Below are positions 11,646 through 21,415 of a stretch of DNA of 64,000 bases, one piece after another. The notes under the pieces are model-generated. The model saw nothing but the letters and a program-made list of their open reading frames with translations. It searched no databases and was not told the DNA's origin. The DNA is taken from the NCBI GenBank assembly GCA_038496675.1, contig CM076651.1:9226746-9290745 (forward strand). The letters are read 5' to 3'. A program made the translations under genes and the position numbers. The DNA is from Rachycentron canadum (lineage: Eukaryota; Chordata; Actinopteri; Carangiformes; Rachycentridae). Numbering within the stretch: the stretch's first letter is position 1; each line of letters begins with the position of its first letter.

Positions 11646-12760
11646 ATGGAGATGAGCAGCAACAGCGAGTGTTTTGGATGTGGCCGCTCCGGGCATTGGA
11701 TCAAGCATTGCCCCAATGCCAGTGGTGCACGTGGACGCGGCAGGGGTCGGGGACGAGGCAAGGGTACTATATACTATACAGGCTGCACCCAGTACAAGAT
11801 AATTATTCCAAAATACCTATGCTACACGGTGTTGTTTTTAACTTCACTTTTCATATGTTATTCACCTGTAGCTGTAGTTTTTGGATTATAGATGGGTCTC
11901 AGCACAGAGTTCCCAATGGGACATATTCATTTTGAGGAGAATCACTTTGGGAGTTAAAGGCACAAATTAAAAAAAAAAAAAAAAAAAAAAGTATTTTAAT
12001 CTTTTTACACCAATCTGTCTTTCCCATTACAGAGCTGTTCTGCTATCGTTGTGGAGACCAAGGACACATGGCCAGGGACTGTGACCAAACTGAGGATGGT
12101 GCGCATTTTGATTCTTTCCTCTAGTTTATCTTTGCTGAGTTGATGTGAATTGGTATCTGATTACAACACAATTACCAAAGGAATCTCAATATGTTAATTT
12201 TAGCACCTACATTTTAGTAAACATTAACAATACTATATGTACTGACAATATCATTTAACCTTTTAATAGCCAAACAGCCATACATAACATTTTTGACTCA
12301 TCCCCCCATAGCGTGCTACAACTGCCACAGGAGTGGCCACATTTCCCGGGACTGCAAGGAGCCCAAAAAGGAGAGGGAGCAACTCTGCTACACCTGCGGC
12401 AAAGCTGGTCACATGGCCCGTGACTGTGATCATGCCAATGAGCAGAAGTGCTACTCCTGCGGTGGGTTTGGCCACATCCAGAAACTTTGCGATAAGGTGA
12501 AATGTTACAGGTGAGCGTTGGCTTGTAGCCCCCTTTTTTTTTTGTAGCATTGATTGTTTATCTTAAAGTAGGCTTATGGTGTTGCTGTTTTCACTTTCAC
12601 TTTCACTTTTGGTTTATCTAACTTTAACCTTGTCTCTCATAGGTGTGGTGAGATTGGTCACGTTGCTGTGCACTGCAGTAAAGCCAGTGAGACTAACTGC
12701 TACAACTGCGGAAAGGCAGGCCACCTGGCAAAAGAGTGCACCATTGAAGCCACCGCATAA
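11646..12760 (+). CDS. cnbp: cnbp, CCHC-type zinc finger nucleic acid binding protein
   Basis: CNBP (ZNF9) binds single-stranded, G-rich DNA and RNA, resolves G-quadruplexes and promotes translation. Coding exons: 11646-11763, 12033-12098, 12312-12510 and 12643-12760; they total 501 nt, or 166 residues. Seven C-x2-C-x4-H-x4-C knuckles are visible: CFGCGRSGHWIKHC, CYRCGDQGHMARDC, CYNCHRSGHISRDC, CYTCGKAGHMARDC, CYSCGGFGHIQKLC, CYRCGEIGHVAVHC and CYNCGKAGHLAKEC. A GRGRGRGRGK (RGG-like) linker follows knuckle 1. The C-terminus ECTIEATA is the vertebrate family ending. Two in-frame ATGs (11646 and 11652) could serve as start; mammals use the MSSNE-equivalent second one. The first linker is shorter than in mammals (177 residues in human), as in other fish. 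A downstream poly(A) signal supports the gene end. Confidence 0.97.
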
Positions 12761-13635
12761 TCAGTGCCCTCTGTTGCCCCTCCTTTTTTCAGATTGATGG
12801 TTGGTTGTATTATTTTCTCTGAATCCTCTTCACTGGCCAAAGGTTGGCTAACAGAGGCTAGTCCCAGGCCAGTGAGCCTCTCGACATGTAATACAAAGAA
12901 AGGGGTGAAAAAAATATCTTTCTGCATTCAATACAAAAATGTTTTAGTTTGGTAGCGGTGTTATGTATAATGCTTTGTTAAAGAACCCCCCCCTTTCCAA
13001 GCCACTGGTGATCAGAGATGAATAAATGGGACTAAACATATGGGAATCTATAGGACCTCTGAGCTTGTGGAAGTGAGTCTCAGTAAAATGAGATAGAAGA
13101 AGGGAGTAAATAGAAACCGAACTTCCATGTATGGTTATTTTGGTTTGTTTTAGTGGGATCTGAGTTGGCCAAGAGAGTATGACATGGAAACAGTTCATAA
13201 CATGATGCATTTCAGCCCTACAAGCAGCAATGAGGGCGATAACTAACTACATGTTATATTGCTAAGATATAAAAATTTTGGAGGTATTAAAAGAAACACA
13301 TTCTTTTATAGAAATCTGTTTACAATTTAAATATCACTTAGTAGTCCAAGGTAGACTTTTCCTTTTAAAATGGCTTTGGAATTTTTTTTTTTTTACCTTG
13401 GCAAAATTTAACATCAAGAACAGTTGTCAGAACAGCAGAATTAGGAGTTATTTGGGAATGAAAAATGTTTTCACAGAAATCAAAATGTTATTTTTGTACA
13501 ATATCACTTAGACTACTGTATAAATACCATTTGCTTGTACTCAGTTTTTAAGTCGGAAGGAAAGTGCAACTGAAGTCCTAGAAAATAGAAATGTAATTTT
13601 AAACTATCAATAAAGCTGGAGGAGCACGGGGAGGA
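12761..13635 (+). other. cnbp: cnbp 3' UTR
   Basis: AT-rich sequence with no open frame of note, from the stop codon to about 20 bases past AATAAA at 13609-13614. The U/GU-rich stretch cttgtgtctcatttt just after it fits a cleavage downstream element. Confidence 0.7.
13609..13614 (+). terminator. cnbp: cnbp polyadenylation signal AATAAA
   Basis: A canonical hexamer in the context ctatcAATAAAgctgg, followed within 25 bases by a GU-rich element. It is the only AATAAA I assigned to the cnbp 3' end. Confidence 0.75.
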
Positions 13636-14302
13636 CCTTGTGTCTCATTTTGAGTGAAATACATGAACTTTGAATGCTTGTTTTACAGTGCCCCTTACAG
13701 GTGTTTGGACTCCAGCGATCTGTCCATCTTCCCTGTGTGATAGGGCATATATATCTGTGTCTGTGTGTGTGTAAGGTTTTTTTTTTTAGGCTTCACAAAA
13801 ACCCAGCGTGCAAGATGAATCTGATTTATCTGTGAGCTTATAGTTTATAAACATACACATGGGACCAGGTTTTCTCTGGTCCACATTAATGCTCTTTTTT
13901 GGTGTTCTTACTGAACTACATCCACGCAGCTCAGCCAGAGTTGTCCCTGAAATGTCCACCCGACATCTTTGCAGCACCACATTTGTCTGTGCAGGGTTTA
14001 AAAGGGAGGAGGGTGGTGGGTGGTGGGGTTTCAATCAGGGAATGTTGGGCAAAAGTTGAAGGGGAGCAAGTCCTGCTGTCTCTGGGATGAAGGGTCAGAT
14101 TTCCCTGTCAAATTCCTTCTGGTTTCTTGCAGCAAAATTTAGCCACACTGAGGCACCTCTGTGGCATGAAGGGAGGGAGGGGGGGGGGCAGTTAAGTGTC
14201 CTGGAGAAGAAAGCTGAGTAAAATGGAGAACACAGTCTGAAGGTGCATCAGTATCCATGTTGTGTTCCACTTATCTGCAGCATGCCTGATCCATCATGTC
14301 TC

Positions 14303-14335
<33 letters not shown>

Positions 14336-14678
14336 TATGCATTAAGAGACCTGTGATGATAAACAATGTGGATCGACGGGCTGGTGCGTCTTGCGCTCTG
14401 CAGAGGTGCAAGACGCGGGTAAGCTCCACCTCGGTGCCTAAAATGGCAGCGGGGGTTGCGGTGAGGATGCAGCTCCGCGGCTCCTCCCAGCCGAGAGATG
14501 CAGCGAGAGAGAGAGAGAGAGAAAGAGAGAGAGACCCTCCTACAGCCCCATGTGTCGTCATCGGGTCTCGCCCAGTCAAATTAAAGGCGAGGAAGCGTCG
14601 GAGAAAAGCCGAGCGACAGCGGCCGGAGCGAGCCGGCTCACGCTTGATGCGGGTTCATTGTGATCCGTCATTTTTAAA

Positions 14679-14712
<34 letters not shown>

Positions 14713-14745
14713 TTATATATATTAACCCGGTGATAAATAAAGGAC
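13636..14745 (+). other. cnbp-hdhd5 intergenic interval and hdhd5 promoter
   Basis: It holds a long G-run (about 14169-14189), an (AT)n/(GA)n tract at 14303-14335, a CpG-rich patch at 14380-14640 with the YY1-like motif AAAATGGCAGC near 14440, a (GA)n run at 14508-14534 and a poly(T) run at 14681-14707. The CpG-rich patch is the probable TATA-less hdhd5 promoter. No coding sequence was supported. Confidence 0.5.
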
Positions 14746-17700
14746 ATGAAGGGACTCGTGCCGCTTTACCGGGGTCTGTACGCCCTGAGTAACCGTCAAG
14801 CCCGACGAAAAGCTGGGATTGTCGGTTCTCGGTGCGGGTTTTGCGGAACTCGGTCTAACAGCAAGGTACGGTGGGAGAGCTGTGGCTGCTCGGGCAAAAC
14901 AGTGCGATGCTGACACGGCGATTGCTTTGATCAGATTATTATCATTAAATTTTTTTTTTTTTTTTTTTTCAAATCGACGTTGCGTGCAACTTTTGTCAGG
15001 TGTGGATCAGCTGGCAGGGATGAAACATCGAGGGATGGGAGACCAGATGTAGCTTGTAGGCTACTGTTTAAAAAAAAACAAAACTGCCGCTGATACACTG
15101 TGTTCCCAGTTTGTTTTCTCAGCCCCAGTTACAAGAAAAGCATTGAGAAAAAGCACATAAGGGATCTTGTACATATGTGTTTGCATAGCTGTAGGATTGT
15201 CTGTAGTATATTTACATTGTAACCTAATGCCCCTCTGTGCTGCTGTGTCACCACAGGACTCCCACCATGTTCTCTGTGGCTGCACTGTGTTGCAAATATG
15301 TAAAGGGCCCATATTAGTCAACCCTAAAATACAAGTGTCATATGTGAAAACAATAAGCAGGCATTACATATGATACAAAGTAAACTCATTTAACATGACA
15401 AACAGCCCTTTGGATTGTGAAAGTGGAGCCTTTGTCAGTATGCATGGTGCTCCTTTTTTTTTTTTTTTTTTTTTCATTACTGGCCACGTTGAAGCCAATT
15501 AGTGATTCACAAATTTCACCCTGATTCTGATTATTTTGACAAGGCGCGTTTCAAACCCTCCATTCACTTTGTGCTGCTTTCAGTAAAGAGAAAACTGTGC
15601 TCTTTGATTAACAGGCGGCCTGTTCTTCCCTTCCACAGGCGCAGCCAAGCTTTGGGCTGTTGTTTGACATTGATGGCGTACTTGTCCGGGGAAGGATGCC
15701 AATCCCTGCAGCAAAAAAGGCGTTCGAGAAGTTGGTCGACTCTCAGGGACAGTTTGTGGTGCCACTTGTTTTCGTCACAAATGCAGGGAATTGCCTCCGA
15801 CAAACTAAAGCAGACCAGCTCTCTCACATGCTGGGAGTACCGGTGAGTTATCGGACCATTGACACCACTGTAGAGGTGATTAAATAAACCATGCATTTTT
15901 GTTTTTTGGGGGGTTTTTTTGTTGGAATAATTTGGTATATCCTGGCACCTCATGAGCCATTAACTTCTCCTCTCACTTGATCTGTTTGCAGATCACACAG
16001 GATCAAGTCATCATGTCCCATAGTCCCCTGAGGACGTTCAAGAAGTTCCATGATAAGTGTGTACTGGTGTCAGGGCAAGGACCAGTCCTGGAAATAGCTA
16101 AAAAGTATCCTGAAATCCTAGTGTGTCATATTTTCTAAGATATACTTGAGTAATGAACCCCTGTTTCTCCTTAACACACTGTCTTTAGTCTGGGCTTTAA
16201 GAATGTTGTCAGTATTGATATGCTGAGGGAGTCATACCCATTGCTGGACATGGTGGATCACAACAGGAGACCCAAACTGCCGGTGAGATATTTAAATGTT
16301 AATTTAGATGTCGATTGTAGAAATATAAAAAAAAATGCTAGACAGCAGATGTTAAATTTCCTTTCTTTCATTTCAGTCCAATCCTGTTGGCAACCTTCCT
16401 AAGGTTGAAGGTAAGAATATGTACCTCTTAGTTCATCTTCCATCTTTTATAACTGTTGGTCTCTTTAGTTACTAGTTACTTTATGTCTTGTCTTGAGAGC
16501 TGTCCGTCAAACTCTTGTGATATCTCAGTAAAGCCTTGTGGGAATTTCTTTAAATTGTCACTTGGACTTCAAGATGAAGTGGCTTGATTTTGAAGGTCAT
16601 AGGTCAAGGTCACCAAGACCTCACAAAACATGCTTTTGGGTGTAACTTAAGAATTCAGATGCTAATTATGACACAATCTGGCACAAAATGTTTTTTGAGA
16701 TTGTGATCATATTTCCTGCAACTTGGCTGATGGAGGCAATGCAGTTATATGAATATGCCAGTGACTGAACTTTCTCTCGTGTAATTCAACACACAGCTGT
16801 GGTTCTGTTCGGGGAGCCAATTCGATGGGAGACCAACCTGCAGCTGATAGTTGATGTCTTGTTGACCAATGGTAACCTCAGCAGTGTTCACCAAACCCAA
16901 AAGATGCCTCACCTCCCCCTGCTCGCCTGCAACATGGACCTCATGTGGATGGCCGAGGCACAATCTCCACGGTAAGCTTTCAAAACAAAGAGAATTGGCA
17001 ACTAAAGTTCAGTCTGGAAAATGAACGAGCCGCTATATTTTTCCACTCTTTCCTTGTGTGTCAGGTTTGGCCATGGGACATTCCTTGTGTGCCTCGAGAA
17101 CATCTACAAGAAGATAACGGGTGAAGACCTGAAATACGAGGCTCTCATGGGAAAACCCAGTGAACTGACCTACCATTTTGCAGAATACCTCATCAGAAGC
17201 CAGGCCATGCAGCGGCAATGGAAACTTCCCATCACTTCCCTTTATGCCATAGGGTAAGACACAAGTTTCTCTCTTGCAAATGTACAGAATATGAGACAAT
17301 AAGACTTAGACCATGATCAGAATACAGTTTTTATACAGTCCTGTGAAAGGGAACAAGTTCTGCATAACAATATTGAAGTTACATTATTGAGATGCTCAGC
17401 AATTTGGTGAGAATATATATGTGAAAAAAAGTTCTTCTACTTCTCCCTTTCAGCTCGCCGCAATCGTCACAGAACTTGCATGTTTCACTTCAACTTTTTA
17501 TCACAGTTGTGCTTGTACAGTTGTTCTGTGTTTGTGTGCTTGCGGTATGTTATTACTTTAATCACTTCTTCATCAGTGGGGTATAGGAACTGAGTTACCT
17601 CTTCCCCTTTGCATTCTCAGGGATAACCTTATGACTGACATCTATGGCGCCAATCTATACAATCGTTACCTGGAGGAGAGCGTTGCTAGAAAGAACCCCA

Positions 17701-18017
17701 AAGCCATAGCTAAGATGGTGGCTGCCACAGGATCCACCACTGCAGTGCCCCAGGAGGAGGAGATTGACAACCTGTGGGAGAGTGAGCTGGCGCTGCCCTC
17801 TGCAACTTCCTGTAAGTCTGTCCTCGTCTGCACCGGGGTGTACAACCCCAAAGCAGAGGTGCCGTCTGATGCGAACCACTGCATCAAAGAGACTGTGTTC
17901 CATGGGCACCGGGACTTCAGATTTGACCCCGCTTTGGTGGAACCAGGCCACATTGTGCAGGATGTGGCAGAGGCTGTTGACCTAATCTTTGAGCAGGAGA
18001 AGTTTGTGCCTCAGTAG
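14746..18017 (+). CDS. hdhd5: hdhd5 (cecr5), haloacid dehalogenase-like hydrolase domain containing 5
   Basis: A predicted mitochondrial HAD-superfamily phosphatase-like protein whose substrate is unsettled. Coding exons: 14746-14865, 15639-15842, 15992-16104, 16189-16282, 16377-16410, 16797-16971, 17065-17253 and 17621-18017; they sum to 1326 nt (441 residues), all phases consistent. Exon 1 encodes an arginine-rich, acid-free leader (MKGLVPLYRGLYALSNRQAR) typical of a mitochondrial presequence, and an in-frame TAA precedes the ATG. HAD motif I is LLFDIDGVLVRG in exon 2, motif II FVTNAG, the lysine region MGKPS in exon 7, and motif IV GDNLMTDIYGAN at the exon 7/8 join. The length is close to human HDHD5. 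It lies head-to-tail after cnbp and convergent with gp9. Confidence 0.95.
16490..16745. repeat. Dispersed fish intronic repeat with AGGTCA half-sites
   Basis: This block in hdhd5 intron 5 matches the pattern of a very common teleost interspersed repeat: a core like tcacttggacttcaagatga, then an AGGTCA-rich segment, then gacctcacaaaaca, then aattcagatgctaattatgac. I recognise it from general familiarity with fish introns, not from a search; the family name and edges are uncertain. Confidence 0.5.
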
Positions 18018-19496
18018 AGTTTTGAAATAACAGGTGTTGTGTGGTGATGGGAGGCACAAGTAGAGGAGGAGTGGGGTGTTAAACTGGGTATACCATTGAA
18101 AGCATAAACCTGTGGGAGCCTAACACTGTGGACACTGATTAACCACCTGACAGGGCATTGAAAAAACATGGGTTATCTTATAAAATTTCAGAAAAACTTT
18201 AGAGAAAATCAATCATGTAACTGTTACAGTCAACTGATCTTTTATATTGTTTTTGTGATATTCTTTACTTACCTGTTTTTCATTAAGGAAAAGTGTAAGA
18301 TCTGCCTTATTTGATCCGACTCAGTATTTTTTTAGATGATAGTAATGTTTTAGATTATTACAAATCCTGAAATCATCCTATATTTATTACAAGAATTTAC
18401 TGGTGTTTTTAAGAGGCATATTCAGCTAACATTTGACCTTTATTCTCAAGGTAACTTTTTATTATTGCATTTTTAGTCATTTGTTTACCCATTTATCCTG
18501 GAAAATCTATGCATGGATATAAGAGTAATACTTACTGTACTGTAAAAAAAACAAAACAAAAAAAAACTGTTTTGATGTGCAATATTGTCCTCTAGTAGTA
18601 CTGTATGTCTGCATTATGTCTAGTTGTTGAGAGCCTTGACCAGTATTTGCACAGATCAGACTTTCATCTTTGTTAAATGTAAACATATCTTCCTGCCATT
18701 GCCTGTTTATTATAATGTAGAAATTTTAATTCCAAAAGTAAAAGCTAACAAAAAATGTATTTAGATACAAGTACAATGCCAATCAAATGCTTTTACTGGC
18801 CCATATTTGACCATTTGTAGTAATTCACTCATTGTAAAACCTTAACCTAAGAAAGTATAAGGAACGGTTACACAACTGTTGTAAACTGTTTGTGTGGGTG
18901 TGGTTTTTTGTTTTTTTTTTTCAAACAGAAATGATGAACTACTTCTTGAAGGACCGTAGGCCTGACAGATTGTATGTAGGTCACATATGCATCTCTATTA
19001 TCTAGACCAGTGGTTTCCAATCTGTGGGCTGGGGCCCACTGGTGGGCTGTGAAGGTATTGCAAGTGGGCCAACAAATAATTTGCTAAACAGCACATTTTG
19101 GTGCTGCTGGACCACATGGGAGCAATAGGAGGATCAAAAGGAAAGCGGGTAAAGATGGTGAATTGTCAAGTACACCTCACACATCAACAAATGAAGAAAT
19201 ATTGGGCTTTTCGATCATTATCATGTTAAGTCCATATTGTTATGGGCTCAGATGTGGACCACAAGGATTTTTGACATTTTAAAATGGACCAGGATTTGGA
19301 AAAAATGGGAACTGCTGATCTTAACATTTCAATAAGTCTAATTACACAATATAACACAATACAAAGCCAAAATTAGTAAAATTATGTTGCATTACAAATA
19401 AAAGGTTACCTGAAAGAAGTCTTAGAAGACAGTGGTTTAGCAGTAAATCAGCTGTGCAGAAAAAAAACTAATTCATTATGTCGATCACGTTGTCAC
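18018..19496. other. hdhd5-gp9 convergent intergenic / 3' UTRs
   Basis: AT-rich sequence between two convergent stop codons. A plus-strand AATAAA at 19397-19402 could end hdhd5, giving a 1.38 kb 3' UTR that nearly abuts gp9; an earlier TATAAA variant near 18178 is the alternative. I saw no clear minus-strand signal for gp9. An hAT-like element lies at 19008-19317. Confidence 0.5.
19008..19317. mobile_element. hAT-type MITE (non-autonomous DNA transposon)
   Basis: About 310 bp starting CAGTGGTTTCCAATC and ending with the inverted form, CAGCAGTTCCCATTT on the minus strand. That is an imperfect terminal inverted repeat of the fish hAT type. It is flanked by 8-bp sequences atctagac (19000-19007) and atcttaac (19318-19325), identical at 6 of 8 positions. 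The first fits the nTnnnnAn hAT target pattern. It has no coding capacity. Confidence 0.72.
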
Positions 19497-20219
19497 TCAG
19501 ATAGCCTTTATCTTTATGTTGTGCTTCTTGTGGAGCACATCCAGAACTTGTGGCTGTAAGTCCATGTTTGTAAGTGGCCTTCTTAGATCCTCTTTTGAAC
19601 TGTGCAGTGACGGTGGCATGTGCAGCCTCCTCCTGTGTTTGGGCAGTGAGCACAGAGAGTTGGCCTTGAGTCCTGTGTGTCTCTCATCTATGGGCTGAGG
19701 GATGGTGGACGCTCTGGCTAGTGTCAGACTCCATAGAAGCAGAGCAATGACGCAGCATAGCATTGCTCCTATCACAGCATTGTAAGTGCTGCCGCTGCAG
19801 CTTGACAGGAAACAGGAAGAGAAGTAATCGTCACTGAGTTCAGCAATGGCTCTCTGAGCCACAGAGCTCGGGCTGGCGCAGGTGGCCTTATTTAAAACAA
19901 TATCTCTGTTCTTCAGCAACCAGTTCCTCAGATACTGGATCCTGCAGTCACAATGGAAGGGATTCCCAGATAGTGAGACCTTTTTCAGACCAACTAGTCT
20001 ATCAAACAGGCCTGGAGACACTGACATGAGCCCCATCTCCTGTACATGGAGCTCTGTGATGTCTGAGGGCAGAGGGGGCAGCTCCATGAAGTTTAAAGAA
20101 CTGCAGTTCATTTTCAGACCAGAGGACAGGACGACTGAACATAGGCGTGGTTGACCAGTAGTAACCACCCTAGTTGTGGCCCAAAGGAGGAAGACGGCTA
20201 AGCTTAATCCACGGAGCAT
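19497..20219 (-). CDS. gp9: gp9, platelet glycoprotein IX (leucine-rich repeat membrane protein)
   Basis: GPIX is a subunit of the GPIb-IX-V receptor for von Willebrand factor on platelets and fish thrombocytes. It is a single coding exon of 240 residues. A signal peptide (LSLAVFLLWATT, close to human FLLWAT) is followed by a short N-terminal cap, one leucine-rich repeat and the C-terminal cap NPFHCDC-YLRNWL and CASPS-SC. A transmembrane helix lies about residues 144-169, then a basic cytoplasmic tail of about 70 residues. YLR-WL and CASPS match GP9 better than GP1BB. Adjacency to cnbp mirrors human 3q21. Unusual points: the tail is far longer than the mammalian one of about 10 residues, and the N-cap shows only two cysteines. 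An acceptor (cttgcag) one base before the ATG implies an untranslated first exon, as in human GP9. Confidence 0.85.
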   Translation of the reverse strand: MLRGLSLAVFLLWATTRVVTTGQPRLCSVVLSSGLKMNCSSLNFMELPPLPSDITELHVQEMGLMSVSPGLFDRLVGLKKVSLSGNPFHCDCRIQYLRNWLLKNRDIVLNKATCASPSSVAQRAIAELSDDYFSSCFLSSCSGSTYNAVIGAMLCCVIALLLWSLTLARASTIPQPIDERHTGLKANSLCSLPKHRRRLHMPPSLHSSKEDLRRPLTNMDLQPQVLDVLHKKHNIKIKAI

Positions 20220-20506
20220 CCTGCAAGATCAGGAAAATGTTATTCCTTATTAGCATTGTAATTTCCAGTTTGCTTAATAATAGGAAAGTTAAAAAAAAAA
20301 AAAAAAAATGCTCACAGACACATGCTTCAGACTTACAGTGCCGCACCCAGCAAACTCATATGGGTATAAAGCTGTGTATTAGGACAAAATTAACATTGAG
20401 TAATAAAAATTGTATAAATAAAATATTGTAGTATTGAGATATTAGCAAATGAGAAAGTGAAAGTTAAATCCTCATTACAATGTTAAAAAAAATACAAACC
20501 TCTTAC

Positions 20507-20567
20507 AGTCAGTCAAGTTGGATGTTTCTACTTGTGGTGCCAAGCATCCTTAAAATCTCATTATATA
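20507..20567 (-). promoter_or_regulatory. gp9: gp9 TATA box and probable untranslated exon 1
   Basis: On the minus strand TATATAA lies at 20567-20561. A consensus donor (GACT then GTAAGAGG) ends an exon at 20507, leaving about 25-30 bases of exon 1 downstream of the TATA. An alternative donor (GTAAGTC) occurs near 20332. A tissue-restricted TATA promoter with a short leader exon fits a thrombocyte gene. The start site is inferred from TATA spacing. Confidence 0.5.
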
Positions 20568-21389
20568 GTCACTGTTCTTGTCCAATGTTGCTTTTGAGCT
20601 TCAGAGTACGTCCAAAGTTCTCCCGACCTGAAGGTGTCCCTGCTTTTTAAATGCCGCGTTATTAAACTGCCAACACACCCAACACGAAACGACGTCAGTG
20701 TGAGGAGCACAACAATAACACTGCAGTTATGGCGCATATGACATGAAGGGAATCCATCTGCTTACAAGAGATAAGAGGCTATCTGAAGCTCTCCCACACA
20801 GTGTTCATCACTGACAACCACTGCAGTGAGGGCACAGGGGGGCACTTCACCACAGAACACAGCTGGGAGCATGTTGCAGCTTTATGTGGATTTGAATGAG
20901 ATGTTTTTCTGAATGAGCTTGAGGCCAAAAAGAAAAATCTTTAGTGTAAATTTTGAGCTACAAAGCAGAATGGACATATACCCAGGCTGAATACCAGGGA
21001 CCCAAGAAAATCTACATTCCTGGAAAGAAGAAAATGCCACAACATCAGAGAATTGGTTTAAAGCTAAAAGGTAAGTGTATGAAACTCCCAATTTTCTATT
21101 GATCCATGGAGGAACTGTGTAGCCATCGCTTTTCACCCGTAGGTGGTGTAATGGCACAGATTATCATTGTATAGCTATGCATTTCCACTAGTATTGCAGC
21201 ATTAGTGGAAATGCTGCGACACTGGCGGAATTGTATTGTTGGGGCGTGCAGATAAAGCACTAATGGGAAATGCATTATATAAAAAAATTAAATAAAAAGG
21301 AATAAAAACAGTTTCACTTTTCTTTGAGTCAGTGGTGAGATGAAGATGTGGATGAGATGAAATAAAAAAGTACAAAAACCACACACGCG
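20568..21389. other. gp9-iqsec1 intergenic interval
   Basis: About 0.8 kb holding the proximal gp9 promoter (a CRE-like GACGTCA near 20690) and AT-rich sequence before the iqsec1 3' end. No ORF, RNA gene or repeat was supported. Confidence 0.45.
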
Positions 21390-21409
21390 TACCATAAGTC
21401 ATATATTTG

Positions 21410-21415
21410 TTTATT
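21410..21415 (-). terminator. iqsec1: Probable distal iqsec1 polyadenylation signal
   Basis: AATAAA on the minus strand (tttatt on the plus). It is chosen because it is the last hexamer before the sequence approaches gp9 and it leaves a plausible continuous UTR. Not proven by the sequence alone. Confidence 0.4.

Noticed and set aside
14296..14709. 137-codon plus-strand ORF upstream of hdhd5
   Set aside because: It runs through (AT)n, (GA)n and poly(T) low complexity and resembles no protein family; an in-frame stop separates it from hdhd5.
19497..20219. gp1bb identity for the leucine-rich-repeat gene, suggested by hdhd5 (22q11) next door and by the long tail
   Set aside because: FLLWAT, CDC-YLR-WL, CASPS and the position by cnbp all favour gp9. 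GPIb-beta has a different cap and an RRLRARA-type tail.
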